Shown here piece by piece: positions 24,866-33,560 of a DNA stretch of 64,000 nucleotides. Made by a program: the position numbers and the translations under genes. The stretch's first letter is position 1. Each line of letters begins with the position of its first letter. The notes below the pieces were generated by a model. That model had not been told where the DNA came from. It worked only from the letters and a program-made list of their open reading frames with translations, and made no database searches. Origin of the DNA: Cohnella thailandensis (GTDB lineage: Bacteria; Bacillota; Bacilli; Paenibacillales; Paenibacillaceae); contig NZ_JACJVQ010000003.1 in assembly GCF_014212135.1 (NCBI RefSeq), positions 248,001-312,000 of the forward strand, written 5' to 3'.

Positions 24866-25702
24866 ATGAAGGACATTACGTTCAAGGCTTATGCCATCAC
24901 AAACGAAATCGATCTGAATAAAATCGCCATTCATTGCGGAATCCCGAAGAAGTTCACGTGGGAGGAGCCGCTCATCTTGCAGGGCGGGGCGCTGGAGAAA
25001 ATCCTGCAGAGGAAAGTCGACGAATCGCAGCAGGTACTCGTCTTCTCGTTCGGCAGCGTCGTCTTCGTGAACGACGAAGCTAAAGAAGGGTTTCTGCCTT
25101 TCGTTCGTTATCTGCGGACGATCGAGCCGAACATCGACGAGGGCGATGCGGACCGCTATACGGACGATTACCGTCTTCGCGTGGATGCCGGAGGCGTAAC
25201 GGAGCTGACCGACGAATACGTCGTCGTCAACGAGATCGAACCCTTCCATCAGGAGCTGATCGCGACGGTGCTGGCGAAGTCGGCCGCGTTGGAGAAGATC
25301 GAGGAGCAGCTCGGCAAGATCCACGACAAGCTGGAGAACATGATCGACCGCCTTGACAAGAGCAATCTGCGGCTCGGCAAGAAGGAACTGGCGCGCACGA
25401 CGGCCGCGATCATGCGGCATGAGTACAATACGATCTCTTATATCATGATCCTCGATAAGCCGGACATTACGTGGGCCAGCAGCAGCGCGGGCGAGTTCTA
25501 CGACCGCATGATGGAGTTCTTCGAGATGAACGACCGGTACGCGATCATCAAGAGCAAGACCGAGGTGCTCTACCGGATTATGGACGGTTTCTCGACGATC
25601 AGCCACTCGACTCGCGGCTTGTTCGTCGAATGGGTCATCGTCCTTCTGATCGTGAGCGAGCTTGCGATAACGGTGCTTCAGTTGGTCGGATGGATCGATT
25701 GA
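24866..25702 (+). CDS. RMD1/YagE (DUF155) family protein
   Basis: A 278-residue protein of the DUF155 group, best known from yeast Rmd1 and its mitochondrial relatives. Visible family features are FGSVVFVND near residues 66-74, a YVVVNEIEPFHQELIATVLAKSAAL-type stretch, a coiled-coil region, a segment around RHEYNTISYIMILDKPDITW, and a single C-terminal TM (VEWVIVLLIVSELAITVLQL). The start is ATG 24866 after GGAGAG. The bacterial role is unknown; the tail anchor implies membrane attachment with a cytoplasmic body. Confidence 0.85.
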   Translation: MKDITFKAYAITNEIDLNKIAIHCGIPKKFTWEEPLILQGGALEKILQRKVDESQQVLVFSFGSVVFVNDEAKEGFLPFVRYLRTIEPNIDEGDADRYTDDYRLRVDAGGVTELTDEYVVVNEIEPFHQELIATVLAKSAALEKIEEQLGKIHDKLENMIDRLDKSNLRLGKKELARTTAAIMRHEYNTISYIMILDKPDITWASSSAGEFYDRMMEFFEMNDRYAIIKSKTEVLYRIMDGFSTISHSTRGLFVEWVIVLLIVSELAITVLQLVGWID

Positions 25703-25738
25703 GCTTGATGCGGACTCCGGGTCGACTTTTGGACGCCC

Positions 25739-25782
25739 AAATACACCGCCTATGCCTTAGGGTTATAGGACGGTGTATTTTT
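25739..25782 (+). terminator. Terminator of the RMD1-family gene
   Basis: AAATACACCG (25739-25748) pairs with CGGTGTATTT (25771-25780), extended inward by CCTAT/ATAGG, and ends in a run of T. Confidence 0.8.
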
Positions 25783-25894
25783 CATATTTGCCCGTCGGCG
25801 GTCTTGCGCAGGAATAAGCCTTCTTGCCGTAGAATAAATCGGGTAAGTAGAATAATACGGAACGGATATGACGCCGTCAAAGGAGGTTGCCCGC

Positions 25895-26809
25895 GTGAAG
25901 TCCATCACCGTACAGAGTCTCGCGGATCAATTCAAGCTGGAGGTGCTGGCCGGCGCCGGACGCCTGGACCGGAAGATCACGCGCCCTCGCGCGCATCGCC
26001 CAGGCTTGGAATTCGTCGGCTACTTCGAATATTTCCCCATGGAACGGGTGCAGGTGCTCGGCCGCAAGGAGATCACGTATCTGCTGCAGCAAAGCGTCGA
26101 GGAGCGACTTCTTCATATCGGCAACATCGTCAAGTACCACCCGCCCTGCTTCATCGTGACGGCGGGCCAACAGGAGCTGCCCTATCTGAAGAAATTCTGC
26201 GACGAGGAAGGCATCCCGCTGCTGCGGACGAACGAATCGACGACGGAATTTATCGCGAAGCTGGACGGATTCCTGGTGAAGGCGCTGGCCCCGGAGCAGT
26301 CGATTCACGGCGTCTGCGTAAACGTATCGGGCATCGGTGTCCTGCTCCGGGGCAAGTCCGGCATCGGCAAAAGCGAGACGGCGCACACCCTCATTCGCCG
26401 CGGCCACCGGTTCGTGGCGGACGATATCGTCGTGCTGAAGAAGCTCGGCCCGGCGCTGCTGCTCGGGACGCACAACGAGACGACCCGCGAATTCCTCGCG
26501 CTGCGAAGCGTCGGCCTGATCAACGTCGTGCGCCAGTACGGGCGCCGCGCGTTCCAGGACGAGACGCGCATCGTGCTCGACATCGAGCTGACGACCTGGC
26601 GAGAGGGGGAACTCAGCAACGCGCTGGAGCTGGAGCCCCGATTCACCGAATACCTGGGCGTGAAGATCCCGCATATCGAGATTCCCCTGCAGCCCGGGCG
26701 CGACGTCGCCGGACTGATCGAAGCGGCGGCGAACAATTGGTATCTGAAGCAGCTTGGGTACAGCGCCGCGGAGGAGTTCATGCAGAGAATTCAAGGCAAC
26801 CTGCAGTAA
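25895..26809 (+). CDS. hprK: HPr kinase/phosphorylase, divergent copy
   Basis: About 304 residues. HPrK/P phosphorylates Ser46 of HPr and thereby drives CcpA-dependent catabolite control. The N-terminal domain is followed by HGVCVNVSGIGVLL (His about 137), the P-loop GKSGIGKSETA (about 152-162) and RRGHRFVADDIV. The start is GTG 25895, eight bases after AAAGGAGG; ATG 25868 lies upstream of that site. The HPrK signature, normally ExRGxGIINV, here reads LALRSVGLINV, so its conserved Glu and Gly are replaced. The gene is alone, not in the usual hprK-lgt cluster. It may be a second, specialised or weakened copy. Confidence 0.85.
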   Translation: MKSITVQSLADQFKLEVLAGAGRLDRKITRPRAHRPGLEFVGYFEYFPMERVQVLGRKEITYLLQQSVEERLLHIGNIVKYHPPCFIVTAGQQELPYLKKFCDEEGIPLLRTNESTTEFIAKLDGFLVKALAPEQSIHGVCVNVSGIGVLLRGKSGIGKSETAHTLIRRGHRFVADDIVVLKKLGPALLLGTHNETTREFLALRSVGLINVVRQYGRRAFQDETRIVLDIELTTWREGELSNALELEPRFTEYLGVKIPHIEIPLQPGRDVAGLIEAAANNWYLKQLGYSAAEEFMQRIQGNLQ

Positions 26810-26853
26810 GCCGTTGAGTAGAGTAGCAAGTCGGCGAACTAGAACACCAAGAC

Positions 26854-26893
26854 GGGCCGTAACAGGCAGCCAACCGCCAACCTGTTGCGGCCC
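26854..26893. terminator. Terminator between hprK and the MDR oxidoreductase gene
   Basis: GGGCCGTAACAGG (26854-26866) pairs with CCTGTTGCGGCCC (26881-26893), one G-U pair, between the two convergent genes. Confidence 0.65.
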
Positions 26894-26899
26894 CACGCG

Positions 26900-27808
26900 T
26901 CATTCCCTGACCGTCACGACTACGTTACCTTTCTTATGCTTTTGTTCGACATAGCGATGGGCATCGGGAATCTGTTCGAACGAGTATCGTCTATCGATGA
27001 CCGGTTTGATTTTGCCGGTCTCGATAAGCTCCTTGAGGAAGAGTAGATCCTCAACGCGTGGTTTTTGCGACATATCAACGCTCACGTGTTTTCCGTTCGG
27101 ACGAAGCGCGATCTTGCATGCCGACTTTGCGATTTTCGATATTTTTCTCCCGACGGCATCCAGGATTAAATCGTACCTTGCTCCGCTCGCCGCAAAATCC
27201 TCTTTCGTATAATCCAATACCCTGTCCGCTCCTAGAGCTCTCACCATCTCAAGATTCGCGGTGCTGCATACCCCCGTCACATCGGCCCCCAAGGATTTGG
27301 CAAGCTGTACCGCATAAGTCCCCACGCTTCCGGATGCTCCGTAAACAAGAATCTTCATTCCGCTCGCGATATTACCTTTTCTAAGCAAATTCAGCGCGGT
27401 TATTCCCCCGATAGGAACGGCGGCGGCCTCCTCATAGGTCAAATTGGTCGGTTTGATCGCCACTATTCCGTCTTGCGGCAGACATCTATACTCGGCATAT
27501 GCGCCGAAGCCGAAACCGCAAAAAGCAAAAACTTCATCGCCTATCCGAAATTTCCTTACGTCTTTGCCTACGGCTTCGATTTCCCCGGCTAACTCAAAGC
27601 CTAATATCTTTACTTTTTTGGGCTTTAGGAGGCCGTTGAATAATCTTGCTAGGAACGGGTCGGCCTTCCGCATGCGCCAGTCCCCCGCCGTTACCGTTGT
27701 CGCGAAGATTCTCACCAGCACTTCATTGTCCTTGGGTACGGGTTTCTCCACCTCTTGCAGATGAAGAACATCGGGCGATCCGTATTCGGTATATACGATT
27801 GCTCTCAT
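26900..27808 (-). CDS. NAD(P)-dependent alcohol dehydrogenase / quinone oxidoreductase-like (MDR)
   Basis: A 302-residue medium-chain dehydrogenase/reductase without the catalytic-zinc Cys pattern: it starts [20 protein letters not shown], has [15 protein letters not shown], the [12 protein letters not shown] segment and the cofactor motif [17 protein letters not shown]. These are NADPH:quinone or enoyl reductase-type proteins of broad substrate range. ATG 27808 follows GGAAAGG; a frame to 27829 adds only seven residues. It is divergent from the ECF sigma gene but a functional link is not evident. Confidence 0.9.
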   Translation of the reverse strand: MRAIVYTEYGSPDVLHLQEVEKPVPKDNEVLVRIFATTVTAGDWRMRKADPFLARLFNGLLKPKKVKILGFELAGEIEAVGKDVRKFRIGDEVFAFCGFGFGAYAEYRCLPQDGIVAIKPTNLTYEEAAAVPIGGITALNLLRKGNIASGMKILVYGASGSVGTYAVQLAKSLGADVTGVCSTANLEMVRALGADRVLDYTKEDFAASGARYDLILDAVGRKISKIAKSACKIALRPNGKHVSVDMSQKPRVEDLLFLKELIETGKIKPVIDRRYSFEQIPDAHRYVEQKHKKGNVVVTVRE

Positions 27809-27918
27809 CCTTTCCCCTCCTCTCTTCATTATTATTTCGACCTGCCCTAATGATTTACCTTATTTTCGCAACCGAAGCCGTTCGAGAAGCATCTTACATA
27901 GGGGAAGGAGGATGCTCT

Positions 27919-28485
27919 CTGGATATCGTTCTGGGCTTGAGGAATAAAGACGAGGCCGCGCTTCGGGCGTTAATGGAGCGGTACGGCAACGAACTGATGC
28001 GTACGGCCTACTTATTGGTCAAAGACAAGCATGCCGCGGAAGAAGCGGTCATGGATACGTTCATTCAGGCCTACCGCAAGATCGACCAGCTCCAAGATCC
28101 CGACCGGCTTCACGGCTGGCTCCTGCGAATTACCGTAAACCGATGCCGGATGAAAATGCGCACCTGGAGCTGGACCCGAATATTGCCTCTTCCCCATGTG
28201 GAAAAGATGATCGCGGAAGAAGAGCCGGGCCCGGAGGAGCTCTTGATCGACGCCTGGCGCAACGAGAAGTTAAGCGAAGCGCTGCTTAAGCTGGATTACA
28301 AATATCGCGAGGCTATCGCGTTATTTTATTACAACGGATTAACCGTGGCCGAGATCGCGGAGCAAACGGGCAGCAACGAAAATACGGTGAAGGCCAGGCT
28401 TGCGAGAGGCAGGGCGAAGCTGAAGCTCATGCTGGAGGAACAGGAGGATGGGAATGAAGCCGGAGCAAGAGCAAGAGTTCATTAG
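27919..28485 (+). CDS. ECF-type RNA polymerase sigma factor
   Basis: About 188 residues with region 2 (ALMERYGNELMRTAYLLVKD, AVMDTFIQAYRKIDQLQD) and region 4 (LDYKYREAIALFYYNGLTVAEIAEQ and TVKARLARGRAKLKLML). No ATG, GTG or TTG fits the strong ribosome site AAGGAGG at 27905-27911: the in-frame codon seven bases on is CTG 27919, while the next in-frame ATG (27850) has no ribosome site. A CTG start is therefore proposed. Its end overlaps the next gene, a one-TM protein in the place of an anti-sigma factor. Confidence 0.85.
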   Translation: MDIVLGLRNKDEAALRALMERYGNELMRTAYLLVKDKHAAEEAVMDTFIQAYRKIDQLQDPDRLHGWLLRITVNRCRMKMRTWSWTRILPLPHVEKMIAEEEPGPEELLIDAWRNEKLSEALLKLDYKYREAIALFYYNGLTVAEIAEQTGSNENTVKARLARGRAKLKLMLEEQEDGNEAGARARVH

Positions 28486-28813
28486 GAGAAGGTTGGAGGA
28501 AGAGCTGGGGGACCTGCGTTTTCTTAGAGGCGCGGAAGTATTGGATCGCACCCATCCCCGTTCATGGCGGGCCAAGCTGCGGGCTTTGTGGAATTACGAA
28601 CTCGAACTGCCGCTTATTCCGATAGGCGCTAGCTTCGCCGTGCTGCTGGCGATTTTCCTCGTTGCCCAGTTGCAAGAGGAGACTGGTAAAGGGGAGACGG
28701 CGGGGGATATGCCCCGCTCCGGAAGGCAGCTCGTGGAAGCCGGAGGCAATACCTACTGGAAGGACGATTACGAGAGGGCGGTGGAAGGCGTTGAAATTAA
28801 AGATCAAAGTTAA
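28454..28813 (+). CDS. Small single-TM protein, possible anti-sigma factor
   Basis: About 119 residues: a charged N-terminal half of about 50 residues facing the cytoplasm, one TM (LIPIGASFAVLLAIFLVAQL) and a short outer tail. Position directly behind and overlapping an ECF sigma gene is typical for anti-sigma factors, but I see no HxxxCxxC zinc anti-sigma motif and no clear family. ATG 28454 is six bases from AGGAGG; ATG 28448 would be adjacent to it. Its end overlaps the next gene by 23 bases. Confidence 0.6.
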   Translation: MKPEQEQEFIRRRLEEELGDLRFLRGAEVLDRTHPRSWRAKLRALWNYELELPLIPIGASFAVLLAIFLVAQLQEETGKGETAGDMPRSGRQLVEAGGNTYWKDDYERAVEGVEIKDQS

Positions 28814-30899
28814 GCATCTCTTCGCGCTCGCCGTCGCCTTATGCGCCTCGTTTATCTTACTTCAGCTGATCGTGATGCCCAGGATCGACGTCGCGATGGC
28901 CAAAAAGCATTTCGAGCAAGGGACATCCGGAGGAAAGAATGACCTGCTTCGAGTAATCGATGCCTCGTCCGGGGGCGACAAGTGGGAGCTTATCCGACGT
29001 TACATGATCGAGAACGGCTCGGACATGAGCCTAACGAGATTCGACGTCATAGCGGGAGACGGGACGTTCTACTCTTCTACGGCAACCTCGTATCCGGATG
29101 CGCCGCGCTGGACGGGCGAGGAGAGAATCAAGTACTTGGAAGCCTATGTCGAAGGCGGTCCGGCCGATGGCTATTTGGTTAGAGCGGCGAAGCAATTGGC
29201 CTTCGAATATCTCGTTCTAAGCCGGACCGAAGACGCGATTCGGGCTCTGGAGCGGACGGAACAAAGGCTGACGGGCGGTTACGATAATCAGAAAAGAGAG
29301 CTTAAATTCGCCCGGGCGAAGATTTATGCGGATGCCGAACAATTCGAGACGGCGGAGCGGTTGTTGACCGAATTGAGCGAAAAGCCGAACCAGAAGGGCA
29401 CGTATCTTAACGACAATATCGCGAAGCTCCAAACCCGGATCATGGAACAGCGCGACGATACGAAATCAAGCGTATCCGGAACCATTAAACGAAGCGACGG
29501 CCAGCCGATGGCGGGCATCGGGGTGTACTTGCGAAGCAGCAGGGACGTCTACCATAGCCTGATCGAAAGCGAGCCTTACCAGACCTTGACCGATGCGGAG
29601 GGCAACTTTGCGTTCAAAGGCGTTGCCCCCGGCAGTTACGTGATCTACATCGGCCTGGGCTTCGAGCAAATCGACGGTTGGACTCTACCGGTAAGCCACG
29701 ACGAGGAGTGGATCGACCTTCGGGGAGGAGAACATCTGACCCGGGATATTACCTTGCAAAGGCTGATACAATTGCGCTCCCCGGTGGACCAGCAAATCAT
29801 TACCGGCAAGACGGTCACATTCGAATGGGAGCCTGTCGAAGGAGCTGCTTATTACACTCTGAACGGGACTTTTCCCATCGAAAACGGTACGGTAGGAAAC
29901 AGGATTAAGGACCATATCGAGAGCAATTCCATCGAGATTCCCCTCGAAACGCTCTACAGCGTTGAAAGCGGCTATTCTTATAAAAAATTCGGAGACAAGG
30001 ACATTCCGGATCCCTCCAATCTTCTCGGGTACGCCGATCCGTCCAGCCGGTTCTCCTGGAACGTGGAAGCCTACGATGCCGACGGGAAGCTGTTGACGCG
30101 GAGCAACGGGTACCGCTTGAACTTGAACGAGCAGACCATGGGGCCCCTCCCTTTCTTCTATCTGAAGGAGCGCACGCTTACCGACGCCGATCGGCTGCTT
30201 CTGGAGGGTCGCATGGACGAAGCCTTGGTCGAGTACAAAGCAGCTTATGAGCGGGATGAGCAAGATGAGCATAGCCTTCGGATGATGGTTAAACTTCTGA
30301 GGATTAACGCCACGGACGCTAAGCGGCCTCTTGACGCGGCTTCCGTAACGTACCTTGAGAAGCTCGCAAGCGTCGACGATACCGGCAACGACATTTTCCC
30401 CTTGATCGAATACTATGGAAGCGTCGAAGATTGGTCCCAAGTCGACCATTACTACGGCATGCTAAAGGAAGCCCGGCAAGGAAGGGTGGAAAGCTACTCT
30501 CAAGCCTATTACGGAAAGCTGCTGCTGAAGCAAGGGAGAGTTCAAGAGGGCGCGGCGCAGCTTCGGCAAGCCCAAGAGAACGATCCCTCGAATCGATTCA
30601 TCGGCACCTATCTCGCGAGCGTCATTTATTTGTCCGGCACCTTGGATACGGCCGAGGAGCTTGCGCTTCAGTATCCGGAACGGTCCTATTACGACCAAAA
30701 CAACCCGGATTGGAGCGATCTTGTTCAAGGTTTAAAGGAGGAAAGCCAGGACTCGAACGACGATTCCTACTTCTCGAAGCTGAAAGAGGCGCTGCGAGTT
30801 TGCTTCGGCGGGGAAAAAACGGAGATAGAGAACTGGACGGCGGAGTCGGAATACTCGGCGATGAAGGCGTTCATCAAGGCGCTGTCGAAAGTGGATTGA
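28791..30899 (+). CDS. Large membrane-anchored protein with TPR-like and carboxypeptidase-regulatory-like domains
   Basis: About 702 residues starting at TTG 28791 (the frame is open upstream but overlaps the preceding gene entirely). An N-terminal signal anchor (about residues 8-29) is followed by TPR-like helices (about 140-215), a CarboxypepD_reg-like beta-sandwich beginning SVSGTIKRSDGQPMAGIGVYL near 226 with FAFKGVAPGSYVIYIG, a beta-rich region around 325-450 with TVTFEWEPVEGAAYYTL, and further TPR-like helices to the C-terminus. Most of it should lie outside the membrane. Co-translation with an ECF sigma factor suggests a surface sensor or cell-envelope function. No family match for the whole chain is recognised. 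Confidence 0.75.
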   Translation: MKLKIKVKHLFALAVALCASFILLQLIVMPRIDVAMAKKHFEQGTSGGKNDLLRVIDASSGGDKWELIRRYMIENGSDMSLTRFDVIAGDGTFYSSTATSYPDAPRWTGEERIKYLEAYVEGGPADGYLVRAAKQLAFEYLVLSRTEDAIRALERTEQRLTGGYDNQKRELKFARAKIYADAEQFETAERLLTELSEKPNQKGTYLNDNIAKLQTRIMEQRDDTKSSVSGTIKRSDGQPMAGIGVYLRSSRDVYHSLIESEPYQTLTDAEGNFAFKGVAPGSYVIYIGLGFEQIDGWTLPVSHDEEWIDLRGGEHLTRDITLQRLIQLRSPVDQQIITGKTVTFEWEPVEGAAYYTLNGTFPIENGTVGNRIKDHIESNSIEIPLETLYSVESGYSYKKFGDKDIPDPSNLLGYADPSSRFSWNVEAYDADGKLLTRSNGYRLNLNEQTMGPLPFFYLKERTLTDADRLLLEGRMDEALVEYKAAYERDEQDEHSLRMMVKLLRINATDAKRPLDAASVTYLEKLASVDDTGNDIFPLIEYYGSVEDWSQVDHYYGMLKEARQGRVESYSQAYYGKLLLKQGRVQEGAAQLRQAQENDPSNRFIGTYLASVIYLSGTLDTAEELALQYPERSYYDQNNPDWSDLVQGLKEESQDSNDDSYFSKLKEALRVCFGGEKTEIENWTAESEYSAMKAFIKALSKVD

Positions 30900-30991
30900 C
30901 ATGACGATGCTTCATTATGCTAACGGGCAGAGCTTAGACTATTATGAATAAAAGAGGTTTTTGGATTATTTGAAAATGGGGGATTTAAAAT

Positions 30992-31345
30992 ATGGAACGT
31001 AAAATTCAACTAATGGAAACCTACGTAAATATCGACCTTGGAAACACCCCCTATTTAAAATTAGATAAAGGGTTGCAAATTCCATACTCTTCAATCAAGG
31101 GAATAACAACAGGTAGACCGATACCAAATGCTTTTAAACTATATGGTGCTTCATTTGGAGGAATGAGAAGCGGGTTATTTAGATCAAATGGTGGTTATCA
31201 ACTCCACTTTTTTGAAAATGAGCTTGAAACTCTTCATTTAGATTTGAATAGCTTTCAAGTTGGTAAGTTCAAAATATCAAAGTTGATCATTGGTGTTGAA
31301 AATCCTGAAGAAATAAGTAAAAATATTTCCGAAAGAGTGAAGTGA
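30992..31345 (+). CDS. AT-rich orphan, possible PH-like domain protein
   Basis: 117 residues, cytoplasmic, mostly predicted beta strands ending in a helix (VENPEEISKNISERV), with KLDKGLQIPYSSIKGITTG and YQLHFFENELETLHLDL; this pattern recalls bacterial PH-like domains but I do not recognise a family. The gene is clearly more AT-rich than everything around it, and its codon choice differs (AAA, AAT, TTA frequent), a sign of acquisition from another genome. It has a good GGGGGA ribosome site and its own terminator. Confidence 0.7.
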   Translation: MERKIQLMETYVNIDLGNTPYLKLDKGLQIPYSSIKGITTGRPIPNAFKLYGASFGGMRSGLFRSNGGYQLHFFENELETLHLDLNSFQVGKFKISKLIIGVENPEEISKNISERVK

Positions 31346-31346
31346 T

Positions 31347-31396
31347 ACAGCAGCAGTTTAGGACTTTATTTTCTTGTCCTTGACTGCTGCTGTTTC
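31347..31396 (+). terminator. Terminator of the AT-rich orphan
   Basis: ACAGCAGCAGT (31347-31357) pairs with ACTGCTGCTGT (31383-31393), followed by TTTC, with GGAC/GTCC pairing inside the loop. Confidence 0.75.
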
Positions 31397-31468
31397 GATT
31401 CTTGGAACATCTAGTACTTATTTCTCGGACGCTGACGGTTTTGCGATTCGAAAATCCGCGAGTTCCCT

Positions 31469-33106
31469 TTAACTCGTCAACGTAAAGATATCATCGTTGT
31501 CTTTAAGAAACTGTATTCTCTCCGAATAATCTTGTTCTGCTTGAGTTTTGGTCAGTATATTGCTGGAGACTAATAAGTCATAAAACGACTGCAACAGCTG
31601 TTCCGATATACGATAGGGGTGACTCTCGGAGGTAATCATCATCCTTAGTCCGTCAACCAGGACGGAGGCTGTTTTTTCTCGCTGAACAAGCTCGATCTGT
31701 ACACCGCTGCCGTCTATGATAACATACATTTCTTTGCCGTCTCCAAGTGCGATATGATTGACTTCTGCTCCGTCTGCCAAGCGTCTCTGGAGTTCTTTCA
31801 TGGAGTAGCCCGGAATCGGATCGTTTCTTAGAAGCCAGTCGGCAAAATCTGTTGCATCAACGCGATCTGTATCGTATTTTTTCCAAGCTGCCCCATTGTT
31901 CTTCCGAATCCATATTGAGTTGTCCTGCGTTATGCGCAGAGCCATCTCGTTGTCCGTATAAACGGCCTTATACTCTGAAGCACGCAGCCGATCCATCAAC
32001 TCCGGCACGTCCGATTGGTTGAAGGATAAATCTATCGGCATTAATTCCGTCGTGGATTCGCCTTGATACAAGGCAGGTACAGCTTCGGCCGCAGGCCTCT
32101 CGACTTCGGGAGCCGCTTCTGTTCGGTCCCGGGCGGAGGTAGCAAAAACCGTAACGGTTCCGGCCACGATCGCCATAGCGAGAAGCATCGTCGATATGGT
32201 GATTTTTTTCGTTTTCATGATCGATACAATCCTTTCTTCGATCGGGTTTTTAGCAAAATGACTCGCCAATCCCGACAGCCCGCTTTTCTTTTCTTCCATA
32301 CGGACAAGCGCCATCGCATAGGCAGGTTTCTTTTTCTCCCCAAATGTCCTTACGACCGTTTCATCGCAGGAGAGCTCGATGTCGCGGTTGGCAAGGATGT
32401 ACATGACCCACACGACAGGGTTGAACCAATGGATACACAAGCAGGCAGCGAGCAGCCACTTCTTGAGGGTGTCGAATCGTTTGATGTGCGTGTACTCGTG
32501 GGCAAGGATAAACTCGAGTTGTTCGGTATCGGTATGGTGGATATACTTCGGCAACAGGACCACGGGATGCCAAACGCCATAGGTGAGGGGAGTCCAAATG
32601 GCATCCGACTGCCGGATATGTACCTTTCGCCTTAACGGGTTCGACTTCTGCCACTCTCGGATGAACTCATTATTCATCGGAAGCGAGCAGCTGTAACGGT
32701 TTCGGTACCTTAAATGCGGGATTATAAAAGATAAAGCGCATAACGTGCAACCAATAAGCCATATAAGCACCCAGGGCGATAGGGATGAAGCCGGCTCCGG
32801 CGGTACGACCGGTTCGATCATAAATTCTGTCATGAATGGCATGGTAATCGTTTGACCATTTGATATGGGCGGGCTTTGCTCTAGGGGAAGGCTCTCTTGT
32901 ACGGTAAACATCCTGCCTAATTCGTTGACTGCCGTATAGACGCTGAATGGCGATTGAACGGGAATCGGGACCAGCAGCCTCAGCAACGCAACTCCCCAGA
33001 GAATAATAAAGGTCGTTTTCGGAACTTTATGCAATAACAAGAAACGAAAACAGACAACCGCTAGGATGAAGAGAGAAGCCGACACGCTCATATCCATTAA
33101 CGACAT
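31469..33106 (-). CDS. M56 family (BlaR1/MecR1-like) membrane peptidase
   Basis: A 545-residue protein with four TM helices in the first 240 residues and the zinc peptidase motif HEYTH between TM3 and TM4, followed by a conserved downstream Glu region (NRDIELSCDETVV). A further TM lies around ITISTMLLAMAIVAGTVTVFA. The roughly 220-residue outer domain lacks the penicillin-binding SxxK serine domain of true BlaR1, so the signal sensed is probably not a beta-lactam. It follows the BlaI gene by a few bases; the expected pathway is signal-induced proteolysis of that repressor. Confidence 0.88.
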   Translation of the reverse strand: MSLMDMSVSASLFILAVVCFRFLLLHKVPKTTFIILWGVALLRLLVPIPVQSPFSVYTAVNELGRMFTVQESLPLEQSPPISNGQTITMPFMTEFMIEPVVPPEPASSLSPWVLIWLIGCTLCALSFIIPHLRYRNRYSCSLPMNNEFIREWQKSNPLRRKVHIRQSDAIWTPLTYGVWHPVVLLPKYIHHTDTEQLEFILAHEYTHIKRFDTLKKWLLAACLCIHWFNPVVWVMYILANRDIELSCDETVVRTFGEKKKPAYAMALVRMEEKKSGLSGLASHFAKNPIEERIVSIMKTKKITISTMLLAMAIVAGTVTVFATSARDRTEAAPEVERPAAEAVPALYQGESTTELMPIDLSFNQSDVPELMDRLRASEYKAVYTDNEMALRITQDNSIWIRKNNGAAWKKYDTDRVDATDFADWLLRNDPIPGYSMKELQRRLADGAEVNHIALGDGKEMYVIIDGSGVQIELVQREKTASVLVDGLRMMITSESHPYRISEQLLQSFYDLLVSSNILTKTQAEQDYSERIQFLKDNDDIFTLTS

Positions 33107-33113
33107 GCCCGCT

Positions 33114-33473
33114 TTACTCCAATCTCTCGATCAATTGTTTTAAGCGGCTAATCTCCTCAGACGTCAGCTTTTTCTGCCCTAGAAGAGAAGCGATCAGCCT
33201 GTCGGGAGCGCCATTGTACATTTTATTGATCAATTCCGTTGTTTCGTGCTCCTGCACCTGTTCTCGCGTCACAAGCGCGCAACAAACGAAGTTCGGCTCT
33301 CTCCGCTCAATCGCTCCTTTATCGAGGCACTTCTTGATGACGGTATAAGTCGTCGTCTTGCTCCACCCTATTTTCTCCTTCGTGATCTCCGCAATCCTCT
33401 TAGCCGTCGTATCGCCTTCCTTCCATAAAATCTCCATAATGTGAAGCTCGCTGTCGAACAGCTTAATACTCAT
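33114..33473 (-). CDS. BlaI/MecI/CopY-family repressor
   Basis: A 119-residue winged-HTH repressor: LFDSELHIMEILWKEGDTTAKRIAEI, WSKTTTYTVIKKCLDKGAI and a C-terminal dimerisation half containing LIASLLGQKKLTSEEI. In the family, cleavage by the paired M56 protease occurs in the C-terminal half. ATG 33473 is six bases from GAGGTG; an upstream GTG overlaps that site. Two near-identical operator dyads cover its promoter, so autorepression of the repressor/protease operon is expected. Confidence 0.92.
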   Translation of the reverse strand: MSIKLFDSELHIMEILWKEGDTTAKRIAEITKEKIGWSKTTTYTVIKKCLDKGAIERREPNFVCCALVTREQVQEHETTELINKMYNGAPDRLIASLLGQKKLTSEEISRLKQLIERLE

Positions 33474-33492
33474 AGAAGGCACCTCGCATCTG

Positions 33493-33549
33493 TTCTATTG
33501 AAGTAGAATGAGATGCTTTTATTCTATTCCAGTAGAACGAATCCGTCAA
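33493..33549 (-). promoter_or_regulatory. Promoter with double BlaI-type operator
   Basis: On the minus strand TTGACG (33544-33549), 17 bp, TAGAAT (33521-33526). Two copies of the dyad TTCTA-N6-TAGAA lie at 33522-33537, overlapping the -10, and 33493-33508, downstream of it. Confidence 0.75.
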
Positions 33550-33560
33550 GCCGTGTTGAA

